In this document: positions 9,906 through 20,500 of the stretch, in pieces
How positions within the stretch are numbered: the stretch's first letter is position 1
Layout: every line of letters begins with the position of its first letter
Source: Hyaloperonospora brassicae
Lineage: Eukaryota; Oomycota; Peronosporomycetes; Peronosporales; Peronosporaceae
Reading direction: 5' to 3'
Length of the DNA: 64,000 nucleotides
Assembly: GCA_947650285.1 (NCBI GenBank)
Contig: CANTFL010001372.1
Span: 558,001 to 622,000, forward strand
The notes under the pieces: model-generated
The model's database searches: none
Told to the model about the DNA's origin: nothing
Seen by the model: only the letters and a program-made list of their open reading frames with translations
Position numbers and translations under genes: made by a program

Positions 9906-11906
9906 ATGCAGCGCCTCCTCTTCGCGTCGAGTCTCGCGCTCCTCGCGTCGCTCCCGTGGGGCGCCTCGAGTCCAGCGAAGAGCCCGAAAGATAAAGGCAC
10001 GCCGCTGTTCCCCGACGGGCACCCGAACATCACGTTCTTGACCGACAAGAACTGGGACGAGCACATGGCACTGACTGACAAGCCGTGGCTGGTGGACTTT
10101 TATCACCCATTGTACGTACAGGAGGGCGTGGCAAGTGGTCGTTGGTGCAACGGGTCTTGTTGCTGACGGTTTTGCTGCTCCTTTGACTTGTGCTCTGCCG
10201 ACGCTTTTTGTTGCAGCTGTCCGCACTGCAAAGAGTTTGCCCCCCGCTTTGTGAAAATTGCTGCCGATTACAAGGCAGAGGGAAAGTACCATGTGGGTGC
10301 CATGAGCTGCATGGACCACGTCAAGTGTCGTCGGGTGGCCATCACGGGCTTCCCGACGCTCATGGCTCTGAATTTTGATGTGACCAAACCCGCGGCGGAG
10401 AACAAGCGGATCGTGGGGACCCACACGGTGCAGGAGGTTAAGGACTACGTCGACAGCGTCGTTGCTGAAGTGGCGTTCAACACAACGGGAACGTGGCCCC
10501 CTGGGTACACGCCTCCGGTGATTAGTCAGCCGAAGAAGAACGCCACCAAGGGCGCAAATGAAACGTCAGTGGTCACTGAGATGCCAAAGGTAGCGATCTG
10601 GGAAGAGTCGACGCTTCCAATGAACCAGACGACGCGCCTTCAGGACGCAGCTTCCGCGTTTGTGTTTGGACTGAAACAGGGCGTGTTTATGGCTAGTGAC
10701 GTCATGAATGAAGAGGAGCTGGATGCTTTGAAAGGCTGGTTGAAGCTGGTGTCAAGGACCTTTCCTGGTGCAATCAACCGCAAGGTGATCACGTCGTTGT
10801 ACGAGCAGCTGAAGGATAAGGAGATGCTGGACTTCGACTCGTGGGACGCGATGTTGAAGTCATGGCAGGAAGGCTCTGTTGCGGCTTTCAAGGCAGAGGA
10901 AGATCGGCTGAGTGTGGCTACGGGAGCTGAGGTCGCCGAATGGCAGAGGTTGAGCGACTTGTTCCTCGGACAAGGGGCAACTTATCGCGCATGCGCACTG
11001 TACACATGCGGGCAATGGACTATGTTTCACATGCTGACGATGAATCCGCCTGAGAACGGGACACGCAGCGACGAGCTCATGGTATCTGTCGCAGCGTCGA
11101 TTCGTCGATTTGTCAAGCACTTTTTCGGGTGCGCGGACTGCCGCGATCACTTTTTGACGGAGAATACCATTGAGGTTGTCAAGAAGATCAAGGACGCGGA
11201 AGACAAGCCACTGGCGTTGCGTCGTTGGTTGTGGGAGCAGCACAACGCGGTCAACAAGCGCGTACACCACCCGATTTGGCCAAAGCCGGAGTTTTGTCCG
11301 ACTTGTGGCACTGAAGGTTCATGGGAGGTGGTAGAGGTGGACGAATGGCTAAACCACACTTATGGGTACCGAGACGTGGGGTTCTCTTTGGCGGAGAAAG
11401 TGGACAACGTTTCGAGACCGACAATTGTATCGCTACGTCACGAAGTCAAGACAGAGGCACCGGTCGCTGCGGCTGCTGAGAAGGAGTTGATGGAAGCACG
11501 CGCGGTCGAGATCGCCGGTGAGAAAGCTAAGAATGAGACAGTGGAAGCGAGCGCGGTTGATGTCGTTGAGGAGAAAAAAGCTGAGAGTAAGGTGACGGAA
11601 GCGAGCGAGGACGAGACTGCCGGAGAGAAGGTCAAGGAGGCGTGGCCTTCTATAGCGGAGCCCAAGGGTGGCTACGACTACCGTCCAAAGGACGCGGAGC
11701 TCGGTATCGAAAATGCAGCCAACACGAAGGAGCTTGTTGCAAACACGAAGACTGAGCCTGAGGGCGGACTGCAGGGCGCCGCTGCTCCGCGTGTGACGCT
11801 TTTTGCATGGTACATTATCCCCGTTGCCGCGGTGGGTGGCTACTTGTTGTTTGCGCGTTCCCGTGCCACGAAGCAGAGAATTTATCGCCAGGTTCAGCGT
11901 GGCTGA
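9906..11906 (+). CDS. Quiescin sulfhydryl oxidase-like protein (thioredoxin + Erv/ALR domains), two exons
   Basis: Exons 9906-10111 and 10217-11906; the 105-base intron is GTACGT...TTGCAG; product 631 aa. Residues 1-20 form a signal peptide (LLFASSLALLASLPWG). A thioredoxin domain follows, whose CxxC (FCPHC, residues 70-73) is rebuilt exactly across the splice junction. The Erv/ALR domain has GQWTMFHMLTM, the redox pair CADC at about 374-377, and CPTCG. Near the C-terminus is a membrane segment (AWYIIPVAAVGGYLLFA), as in animal and plant QSOX. The family transfers electrons from substrate thiols via the thioredoxin CxxC to the FAD-bound Erv pair and O2, making disulfides in the secretory pathway. 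The ATG at 9906 was chosen because the signal peptide starts there. An acidic Lys/Glu/Ala-rich linker precedes the membrane segment. Confidence 0.9.
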
Positions 11907-12149
11907 GGTAGACACAAAGGCCGCTGACAGAACGGTGGACGCTCCACCAGGCGCGAGTGCATTCAGCTTGTGCACGTGTACATTTTCGCACAAGACATGA
12001 CGCGCCTTTGGTATATGGATAGTGTGCAGTTTGTCTCCACTCTTTTCCGTCACGTCCTCAAGCACACGGTCGTGACACACAGTCGTAGTACACAGTCACT
12101 TCATTGCATCTATATGGTTTCTGTCAAAAGTAGTGCAGACCCTGTGGCT

Positions 12150-13259
12150 CTACGAGCACGTGGCGAGCTGCTCACTCCCCGTCACCTCGACGCCAAACCC
12201 GTGCGGGTCGAAGCTCGTCTCTGTCGTCACTAGTAACCGAACTGAGCGCGCGTTCAGATCACGCACGATCTGCATTGCCATGCCAAAGATGCTCTGACGA
12301 GCCATAAGCTCGCCGCTGATCTGCAACATCTGTGCCGAGCCGTGCATGTAGATGAGCATGCCGTAGCCATGACGGACGATGTGCTGCTGCGCCCACTGCG
12401 CATGTAAGCTGGCCACAAATCCATCGTCCACCAGGAACACCGGCACGTCGGTCTGATCGTGTACGTCACCGTACACTAGCGCATGGTACATGCCGCCATC
12501 CTGCACAAGTGACTTGTACTCGACACTGGCAAAGCGTCCAGCCGGAGTCGCAACGCTCGCCTCGGTCGTCTCCATCCGCTGCACCAGCGTCTCGGTGCAA
12601 GAGCGATAGCGAATGAGGTCCGAGATTGTGATCAGCGGCACTGCAAACTGCTTGGAGAACTCTTCCAGCTGCGGACGGCGCAGCATTCGTCCGCTCGCGT
12701 CGTTCATCTCACAAATGTAACCAACGGGCGCGACTCCCGCCAGGCGCGTGAGGTCCGTTGCAGCTTCCGTGTGCCCCGCACGCACCATCACACCTCCGTG
12801 TTGGGCCAGCAACGGGAAAATGTGCCCAGGGCGAGTGAACGCGGACGATGTCACGGCGGGATCGGCCAGCGCACGGATCGTCCGGGCCCGATCCGCAGCC
12901 GAGACGCCCGTGGAGTTGCCCTCTTTCGCGTCCACAGTCACAGTGAACTTGCACTTGTGCACCTCCGTGTTGTCGGTCACCATGAGTGGCAGCTGCAGCG
13001 CGTCGAGACGCTCCGAGAGCGCCGGGACGCACACAATGCCCGTCGAGTGGCGCAACATGAACGCGACGCGCTCTTCGGTCGCGAACGCAGCGGCGCCGAT
13101 GAGGTCGCCTTCATTTTCCCGGTCTTCGTTGTCCATGACGATGACGAGCTCTCCGTGGCGGATCCGGTCGAGCGCGTCGTCGATCACAGCAGTGACACTC
13201 GCGTCGTGCGCGAGTCGATTGCTGCTGGTCGTAAATGAGCTGCTGGTGGATGTAGCCAT
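12150..13259 (-). CDS. 3,4-dihydroxy-2-butanone 4-phosphate synthase with degenerate GTP cyclohydrolase II-like C-terminal domain
   Basis: 369 aa from the ATG at 13259; the frame is open to 13568, but the extra N-terminus is not conserved-looking. Residues 20-219 are a RibB domain: MDNEDRENEGDL (42-53) with the acidic metal and substrate ligands, CKFTVTVDA, STGVSAADRA, RPGHIFPL and RAGHTEAA (160-167). It converts ribulose 5-phosphate to DHBP plus formate, a branch of riboflavin synthesis. Residues 232-369 occupy the place of GTP cyclohydrolase II in bifunctional RibBA proteins, but I see neither the zinc cysteine cluster nor the GxxCxC signature; this half is probably not a cyclohydrolase. 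It is convergent with the QSOX-like gene (243 bp between stop codons). Confidence 0.88.
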   Translation of the reverse strand: MATSTSSSFTTSSNRLAHDASVTAVIDDALDRIRHGELVIVMDNEDRENEGDLIGAAAFATEERVAFMLRHSTGIVCVPALSERLDALQLPLMVTDNTEVHKCKFTVTVDAKEGNSTGVSAADRARTIRALADPAVTSSAFTRPGHIFPLLAQHGGVMVRAGHTEAATDLTRLAGVAPVGYICEMNDASGRMLRRPQLEEFSKQFAVPLITISDLIRYRSCTETLVQRMETTEASVATPAGRFASVEYKSLVQDGGMYHALVYGDVHDQTDVPVFLVDDGFVASLHAQWAQQHIVRHGYGMLIYMHGSAQMLQISGELMARQSIFGMAMQIVRDLNARSVRLLVTTETSFDPHGFGVEVTGSEQLATCS

Positions 13260-13908
13260 AGTGGAAACGTCGGTGACGGTGGCGACGTGTGGGGATAGAG
13301 CGCTATTGGAGACTGCCGAGTTGGCGTGACGGGCGTTGAAAAGCGTGTGGTCGAGTGGCCAATGAGAACAAAGAGGAGGCAGTATATGACCAATGAGCGA
13401 GAGGCATCGACACGTGACGTTTTTACCGGGAGCTGGACGGGCGCAGGGAGCGAAAGAGCTGTTTTTCGGTCGTTTTTTGTGGTGCGTCGTCGACAACGCC
13501 AAGAAGTCGACACGTCGAAAGATTGTGCAGCTCACAGTCTTTTTGTGGCTGATGTGCAACAGTTGCAACGGTTTGCACAGACGACGCAGTGGCTTCGGCC
13601 TGTCACATGGCCATCCGATGGCGCGCAGTATTCATAGATCGCAGCGCACTCTCTGGAACTTGCCGTCCTATCATCAGCTTCAGAACACATGCTCCTGTGA
13701 AATGGCAGTCGCACTCACTTGGAATCGATCAGTGGGACAGGAGCCGCTGAGACTCGGATCGCTTTTGCAGTTGTTTGCAGACCGGAAAGAGTCGAACGTC
13801 ATAGCACGAGACCGTATAAGCGCTTGTTTGGCCTATTACACATCTGCCCTCGTGCAGAAAGAAGAACGTCCTTCTCATGCGAACAAACAAACAGACGAAC
13901 GAACGAAC
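13260..13908. other. Intergenic region, no gene recognised
   Basis: This holds the upstream region of the DHBP synthase gene and a run of GAAC repeats (13897-13916). Open frames here show no recognisable domain or codon pattern and are treated as chance. Confidence 0.4.
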
Positions 13909-13923
13909 GAACGAACGCCACTT
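13909..13923. repeat. LINE target site duplication (left)
   Basis: GAACGAACGCCACTT, identical to 14813-14827. It overlaps the end of a short GAAC tandem run. Confidence 0.88.
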
Positions 13924-14812
13924 TTTTTTTTTTTTTTTTTTTTGTGATCAGATGGTCTATTAACATGGGTTTAGCTATGTACAAGATCTCTGGTAAATGC
14001 GGAGCCAAACGGCCAGCCCCGGTTTGTCCGAAGGGTGGCTTTGGCTAGCCCTTGACATGCCTGGAGGCCCGTCAGGTGCTCGTTCGAGCAACTCGATGCT
14101 GGATACTAGCACGGCGCCCATGATGGCTGAAGCCTCTTTTCTGTGCTCTCTGGTCGCAATCGCGCGAAGTTGGCAGACGCATGCAGTCCAAAAGCTCTGC
14201 GTGGTTCCGGGGAGGTCGGACACGACTGTGCTGTAGACAGCTTCATTGCGGTCGGTCCACAGCCTTGTAAGACACATCGTCGCAAGAATGTGCCACATTC
14301 TCTTCCAGACGTGGTCGGCCATTTCCCAATCCTCCTGAAAGCGGTCTTTCAGTATTGCTGTGCGGTGCTGTGGTACGTGCGACACTCGTCGACTTGCACA
14401 CGCTTGAAAAAATTGCTGAGTGCGCTGTCGTGATGGTCGCTCGCCTGTCCATTGACTAACGAGTTTACCCCAGAGAGCTTCAGCATACGCGCACTCCCAG
14501 AATAAATGAGCCGGAGTCTCCTTTTTTCCCCGACAGCCCGGTCGCTTCCTACATTCGTCGTTCTCGGACCGCCCAGCGTGATGGAGATTAAGTTGTCGAG
14601 TCACGATCCTGTACCCGGTCCAGACTTGAAAATCAGTCAGGCCATGGCTATGATCCCATGCTTGCTGAGGTGTTTGGCTGAGGACTGCTCGTTGCCAGTC
14701 ATCCGTGCTTGCGCGTGTTTCTAGCCGATCTAAAAAAGCTCCTAACCGCCGGGCTAGAATTTTTTTGTGAAACGCAAACGCTTGTCGTTTAAGACACGCT
14801 ATGACGCACTCG
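13924..14812 (-). mobile_element. 5'-truncated non-LTR (LINE) retrotransposon
   Basis: About 889 bp on the minus strand, ending at its 3' end in a poly(A) tail (plus-strand T run at 13922-13943). It is flanked by a perfect 15-bp duplication GAACGAACGCCACTT (13909-13923 and 14813-14827). Tail, 5' truncation and long duplication together are the signature of target-primed reverse transcription. Only the last part of the LINE ORF is present. Confidence 0.9.
13975..14812 (-). pseudogene. C-terminal fragment of LINE ORF2 (RT zinc-binding region)
   Basis: The frame is open from the 5' truncation point to a stop at 13975 (it also runs into flanking DNA up to 14973 by chance). It contains the zinc-binding block typical of the C-terminus of LINE and plant-type reverse transcriptases: C.KRPGCRGKKETPAHLFWEC..AEALW. 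The RT catalytic core and endonuclease are missing, so this copy is dead on arrival. Confidence 0.8.
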
Positions 14813-14827
14813 GAACGAACGCCACTT
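14813..14827. repeat. LINE target site duplication (right)
   Basis: The second identical copy of the 15-bp duplication. It marks the 5' truncation point of the LINE. Confidence 0.88.
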
Positions 14828-15063
14828 GTCTTTGACTTTTTGCTGAATGAGCGCTTTTCAATCTCGTCGTGTACATTGGTGGCAGCGGTCTCGCAATTCG
14901 ACATAAAAATGGGTACACTCCAAAGCGAGTGTGGCGCACACAACCTGATCAAGTGCGCCTTTCGCAGACCCACTCAGCCGCCGAGTCGATGTCGAAAACA
15001 GTGACTACCGTGTAGCATCAATCGCCCTAATCGTATGTGCACCACATCATTTCGCTCGTGCTC

Positions 15064-15730
15064 ATGGCAAGAGGACTGCGGCTCGGCTCCAAGGCCGACG
15101 TGCTCAAGAACCTGCGCTCGATGCTGCGTGTGGCCCGCACGCGCAGCTCGCAGACGTCCCTTCGCGACTGCAAATTCTCGCAGCATATCCTCGCACAGGT
15201 CCGACTGCATTGCCGTCTCTGAGACCGCACGAAACAGCTGTCCTGTTGTGTTGGTGTCCATACCGTATGGTCTAAAACTATCTCAATCGCTGTATCAATT
15301 TGTGGCTACGACAGTTCCGTGCACGGCAGCACGAGAATGACCGCTCCAAGATGCGCGCGTACCGAGCAGAAGCCAGCGACTATTTGATGCTGCTACGAGG
15401 CATTGAGGAGCAGCGTGTACGTCCCCCCACGTCCTTGTCGAGGAACGTTTTGCGTCGCCTTTTCAAATGGATAAGTCGAAGAACTGACTGCTGTTGTTCA
15501 TTCGTCTTGTTGTTTGTCTGCGTGACCGGCAGCATCTATGGGCGCTCGACGCTGGTCTGGAAAACACGCTCTCGAGCCAAGAGATGGTTCATCGCTCAGC
15601 ACGTCGCGTGGGTCTGGATGTTCCAGACTTGTACACTGAGACGCAGGCAGACGAGGAGCGCAAGAAGGCGGCGGCGGCGGCCGAATACCTCGCCAAGAAG
15701 CGGATGAATGAGACCGCGGCAGGCCAGTGA
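15064..15730 (+). CDS. FMC1-like mitochondrial ATP synthase assembly factor, three exons
   Basis: Model: exons 15064-15198, 15315-15416 and 15533-15730, all junctions in phase 0 with GT and CAG borders; 144 aa. The centre (FRARQHENDRSKMRAYR, then YLMLLRGIEEQ) and end (ENTLSSQEMVHRSARRVGLD) follow the layout of animal FMC1 (FRAH...YLCLLRSI... then SVEESAGLVGLKLP). This is a small LYR-family mitochondrial protein that helps assemble the F1 part of ATP synthase. A short basic N-terminus fits mitochondrial import. The C-terminal tail is alanine- and lysine-rich. The assignment rests on a short family with low conservation, so another LYR-type protein is possible. It is convergent with the Sds3-like gene. 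Confidence 0.6.
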
Positions 15731-15808
15731 CCCTATTTCGTAGGCCGCTAAGAGTCGTTTAAACAGCAGCGCAAGCAGCAGCTTTGGGCTCTACTGGACA
15801 ATACGGGT

Positions 15809-16024
15809 TTGAAGTTGACAATTGGTTCATTGACTTTGACGTTGTTGGTGAGGAGCTCGGAAGACCTGCTTGATTCAGCATTGTTGATGAGATTAGCAAA
15901 ATTAAAACAGAGGTGCTGGACCGAGCACAAGCACAAGCGTAGAGGTAACTTGACACCGGCCGACACGGCCGTGCTTCTAAGTACTTTCATCGCCGAGGTC
16001 GTCTCGGGACGCAGCCTGCTCTGA
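15809..16024 (+). other. Doubtful small open frame overlapping the Sds3-like 3' end
   Basis: A 71-codon frame that stays open upstream to about 15759. Its translation looks protein-like (LTLTLLVRSSEDLLDSALL, then RRGNLTPADTAVLLST), but it has no good start context and overlaps the last codons of the convergent Sds3-like gene by 48 bases. It could be the last exon of an unrecognised gene, a relic, or chance. No function is proposed. Confidence 0.2.
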
Positions 16025-17247
16025 TGACAAGGTAGTGAGCACGACGCGACCTTGCCGGATGTCCATGATAACCAACCGATAGTGCTTTCCCTTCTCCGAC
16101 AAGACGAGGAGCTCAGTCGATGAAATGCCGCAGATGACGGCTGCATATTCACTCGATACAGAATAGTTGAGCACATACACCTCGTCGCCTTCCTGGAAGA
16201 TCCAGTCTCGATACAGAAACTTATTGCGATAGAATTTAGCTACTGGCGTGACTGCCAATTGCCAACATGCAAAAGTCTGTCAGTGACCAGCGCAACAGCA
16301 CAAGGGTGCATGCACATATAGTTGCGTACCAGTGTCGAACTCCATGCGTCGTTTCTTAGTCGTCACATAAACGCTCGTGAGCTCGCGCACATCGTGGTCG
16401 ATCTCTGACTGCCCCAACTCCTTCTCTAGAGGCTGAAAGACATGCCCAGCCCGCTTCTTGATCTTCTGTGCCGTGTCAAGGATGAGCCCTAGATCTGGAC
16501 CCGCTTTCGTGCGGGTGCTGCGTGTCTTGCGCGTTGTGGTTCGGACTGCAGCAAATTACAAACACATGGTCGTCAGGGATACATCGAATACGCATACATC
16601 GATAAACAGCATCGTGAGGATGTGCAATGACTCGAGATCCTACCGCAACTTTGACCTCCTTTGCGCTGGTCATTCAAAATCTCCATCTCATGGTGAATCT
16701 CCTCCAGCATGTCCTGACGCAGCTTCTCGCACTGCAGATCGTACTCCGAGTTGGCTTCATCGCACTCGTAGTTAAAGATCACGGCCGTGCCATGCTGGAA
16801 GTACTCGTTTCGTTGTCTTGCTACCTCCAACAAATGATCGCGTTCTCTTGCCGCTTCTCGCAGTCTCTCGGTCATATCCGGATGTGTCTCGTCCATAATC
16901 TGTCGTCGTGCTTTTTCCACAAACTGCACCTGCACTTGCAATCGCCGTTTCATCTGCTCAACTCGATTCCTTGACGCTTCGATTGCACTCCCCGTGACGC
17001 TATGAGTGCCACGCCCGTCCCCGTCACCGCCCACAGCAGTCACTCGACTCACACCACCAGCATTGCTGCGCGCCACCGCCTCGTCTTGTCGCGTTGTTGT
17101 CTCCTTGTCCACAGTTTCCGTCCTTCTCTTCCCTTTCGACTCGTCATTGGCTCCGGTCGTCGCTGAGACTTGAGCTCTTCCGCTTGCGGCTTTTGCTGGC
17201 GTCGCCATCTCCGAGTCACGGAGCTGCTCCACCACGACCGTCGACAT
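15977..17247 (-). CDS. Sds3-like subunit of the SIN3/HDAC corepressor complex, three exons
   Basis: Exons (minus) 17247-16644, 16545-16330 and 16251-15977; 364 aa; both introns are GT-AG and keep frame. Residues 1-75 are low-complexity. About 80-200 form a coiled coil (RNRVEQMKRRLQVQVQFVEK, MLEEIHHEMEILNDQ) like the Sds3/BRMS1 dimerisation helix. A TRKTRSTR block follows, comparable to the TRKLRRR of SUDS3. The C-terminus (FYRNKFLYRDWIFQEGDEV, then ISSTELLVLSEKGKHYRL) matches the C-terminal SUDS3 domain. The family bridges SIN3 and class I histone deacetylases in the nucleus. Upstream on the minus strand is a purine/pyrimidine-rich region with a CT microsatellite. Confidence 0.75.
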
Positions 17248-17537
17248 GGTAAGAGCGCCAGCGGACCACCTCCAGCGCACGTATAGCTACAGTGTCCAGT
17301 CCTTGAGAGCTGCTGGAAAAAAAGACGCCCAGCCACTCGTCTCGCACGAAAACGACGAGCACTAAAATCTCTCTCTGAGCTGCCGAAAGCTGCACGACGA
17401 GCGACTCGATCGACCGGTTTCGCTGCGCGTTGCACTGCCGTTGCAGCGCCAATTGTCAAAGTCAGTGGACGATCGGCTGCTGAGCGAGTCGCAACGTGGT
17501 GCGGTGGGGGTCTCTCTCTATCTTTCGCACTCGCGCG

Positions 17538-17559
17538 CTCTCTCTCTCTCTCTCTCTCT
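17538..17559. repeat. CT/GA microsatellite
   Basis: About eleven CT dinucleotides in the upstream region of the Sds3-like gene. Confidence 0.9.
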
Positions 17560-20500
17560 TGTGCTGTAACGTCTGTTTTCGACTGCCCGACCCTCGCGCG
17601 GCTCTTGTGAGCGGGTGATGAACTGGGAATAAGGTGACGCTAATGTGCACATTGTGTGGGCTACATCGGCTCACGACTTCAACGAGCAGATTACTCTGCG
17701 GTACTGGACACTCGGCGGTCATCGGCCTGGCTCTGAGGCAAGAAACGAAAAAGGGTGACGTCGAGCAAGACCACAGTGCGGTCGTGTCGAGCAAGACAAC
17801 TTTCCTGCAGAGTGCTTTTTGACCGCTTTTCTTTCTTCCCACACACGACGATATCGAGCAAGTATCCTTTTCATGAGAAGCCGTAGACGTCCCAAACCAA
17901 AAGACCATTGTGATACAAGGGCAAGGAATTTGTCCGTGCAGAGGCACAACGGCTTCGCATCGGGTGCGCTCAAGTCGGGCTGTCACTTTGGTCTCATCGT
18001 GATCCAGTCAATGCGATTATAGTTGTAGGCCACTCGAGTGATACGTTGCCGAGAGCAACAGCTTGTGAACTGCCAGTCAGGTGCAAAAGCGTTGCAACTT
18101 TCTGGCACTGAGAAGTTAAGACGATGTTACAAGGCGATCATAGTGTTTCAGTTGCGCTGTCGATGTTTGCTGCATAACGAGGTAGTGTCCGATGTTCCGA
18201 TCAGTTCGAAATTGACGCACTGCTTCGCTGAATAGCGCAGACCAATTCATACGCCATGAACGTTTGAGCTATTGCCAAAACAATTGGAGCCCTGTGCAAA
18301 GCTGAATGACTCTTCTGGTTGATGACTGTGGATCAGTGCCCATTTGCTATGTGACGCTCAGGATGTGTTGCATCGACTGTTGCCAAGCGACGCGGTTAGC
18401 CGACTGGTCAATGACCTCGTCGCGTATGCAAGATGACTAGAAGTGACACTTGACATCACTCGTACAGCCAAAAAGTCACTGCGACCGTTGCAATGCACAT
18501 ACAAATACATAGATCAATCGAAATTGACAGTCGTCGGGGCCCACACAAACTCACATTTCAAGCATAAAAATGAGCTTTGCTACATACCAAATAGAAATTG
18601 AATGGAATATTTCATTCCGTCGAATTGCTATTTTATGCAACAAAGTTCAGGAACGCATAGCGTATTAAGTGCACGCAGAAGCTTATTAGATCGTAACTTC
18701 GCTATCTACGCCCACGGAATGTATTGAAGCTGAGCTACGGGCATAGTGCAATACGACAAAGTGTTTGGTCACAAGAGTGGAGAATGGGTTACCCTTCAGT
18801 CAACACAACCCATGCAAGCGCATGAGAAAGCAGCCACGTACACGGCCATGTACACGGCCTACGTCGAACAAGAAGAATGTTTTGTTCCACCGGTTATAGC
18901 ATGTGTATATATCAGAATGAGTGAAACTATGCGAGCCATTGTACGACATTAAACTTGGTATAGATCAAGATAAACATGTTCGTATCCAATGATGTTCGAA
19001 AGGTAATATCGACGTAATGTCACCTTGATGGCAGCATTTCGCAGCCATTGGTGGTACGCTGCTCATTCGTTGTTGTAGGCCATGATTGTAACCAAAACTA
19101 CCGCCTATTTCGCCCATACGCGCGCAAACTAGTAGTGAGTGGGTATTAACGCACTTACTTGTTTCAAAGGGAGGGGCGGTGCAGCAGGCTAATCTTTAAT
19201 ATGATGACTGCCGCTTCAATCCCCCAATGGAAAATTGAAAGCCTGTGGGTGACAATCGCAGTATGATTCCCACAGTAGCTGAAAAACCTGCCACTACCTC
19301 TCAAAAACCATGGTTGGAGTAAACCGGATAAAGTGAGTCGTTTGCGTACCCGAATATACCTCACCTAACCAATCTAACAAAGGTTAGCTTAAACAAGGTT
19401 TTAAAATAATTTACATCATATTATCAAGATGTTCCGTGTTCATTTCGCTTCGTTCTTCGATACGCACAGTTCTTGTGCGTTATTCTGGACATCGTTCCTC
19501 CTGCACTATGTGTAAGTGAAACTAACTATCACGTATCCACGCCTTCATCAGTGTAAAATGTATATACTGTCTCCAAATCATCAGAACGTGCATGTTGACA
19601 TCTGGCATCAAATGGTGATCCGTTCACTGACAATGTCAACATCCACCGTCAAAACTGCAGGTATGCAAATTATATCGTTATGCGCGTGACATCATTTCCA
19701 CGTTGGTGACTTCGATGACAAACAGTTCAGCAAATGGAGGTATTCGTGGTGATGTTTCGACAAACGCATGATCTCCACCCGTAATCTAGACTTGCAATAT
19801 AGATTAATGGACATCGTCTTTCAGTACAAAAGGTAGCGTCCTAAGAAGAGAGGGGCCAGTAAGGACCGGGTTGCTTATTGGCGAGCTATTGAAAAGGACA
19901 GGCGAACAGATGAAATAGACGAATGGGTGCAGCAAGGATCAAAAGCATCATAACATTTGACGAAAGAGGAAACAGATGGTGCGCTGGTTCAGCAAGTTGG
20001 CATCGACTTCGATCTTTGAGTATATATACCACCAATCGAAATAGGCAAGAGGCTTCGTGTTTAAAGGACTGTTCATTCAATGATGTCATCAAAAGTTGTT
20101 CTGTCGATGATTGATATGTGATATGCCAAACCTGTCAGTCCGTGCCACCATCGAGGTCCTCAATATTCACAAAAATTCGCTTTTGGACCGTATCAAGGAT
20201 AATGATAGAACTTCTAAGCTGACTTTTGACACTCTTCGATCTAAATTGAGGGCCCGAGCCAAGACCTTGTAATTTACTCAGGTCTATTATGTAAGACCTA
20301 TGCGCTTATGTTCATCACACATGATATCTCGTGCTTTGTAAGGCGGTGGTCCCATCGATACTCCTACGAATGTCGAAATGCTCAGTGAGGGCCCCACGAG
20401 TAGTTTCATGGAGACCTATGATTTACTCTGTTACGACATACGCCTGGCTAAATGACCCATGTGTCGTGATACGAGCACCTTGACACAGACAGTCTTAAGT

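Noticed and set aside
12748..13329. 193-codon plus-strand frame
   Set aside because: Lies wholly antisense to the conserved RibB domain, which explains its openness.
13393..13947. 184-codon plus-strand frame running into a poly-T/Phe end
   Set aside because: Its end is the LINE poly(A) tail and the GAAC run; no domain and no coding signal.
17462..17986. 174-codon minus-strand frame upstream of the Sds3-like gene
   Set aside because: Low-complexity (Arg/Glu from the CT repeat), no domain, no plausible splice link to Sds3; treated as chance.
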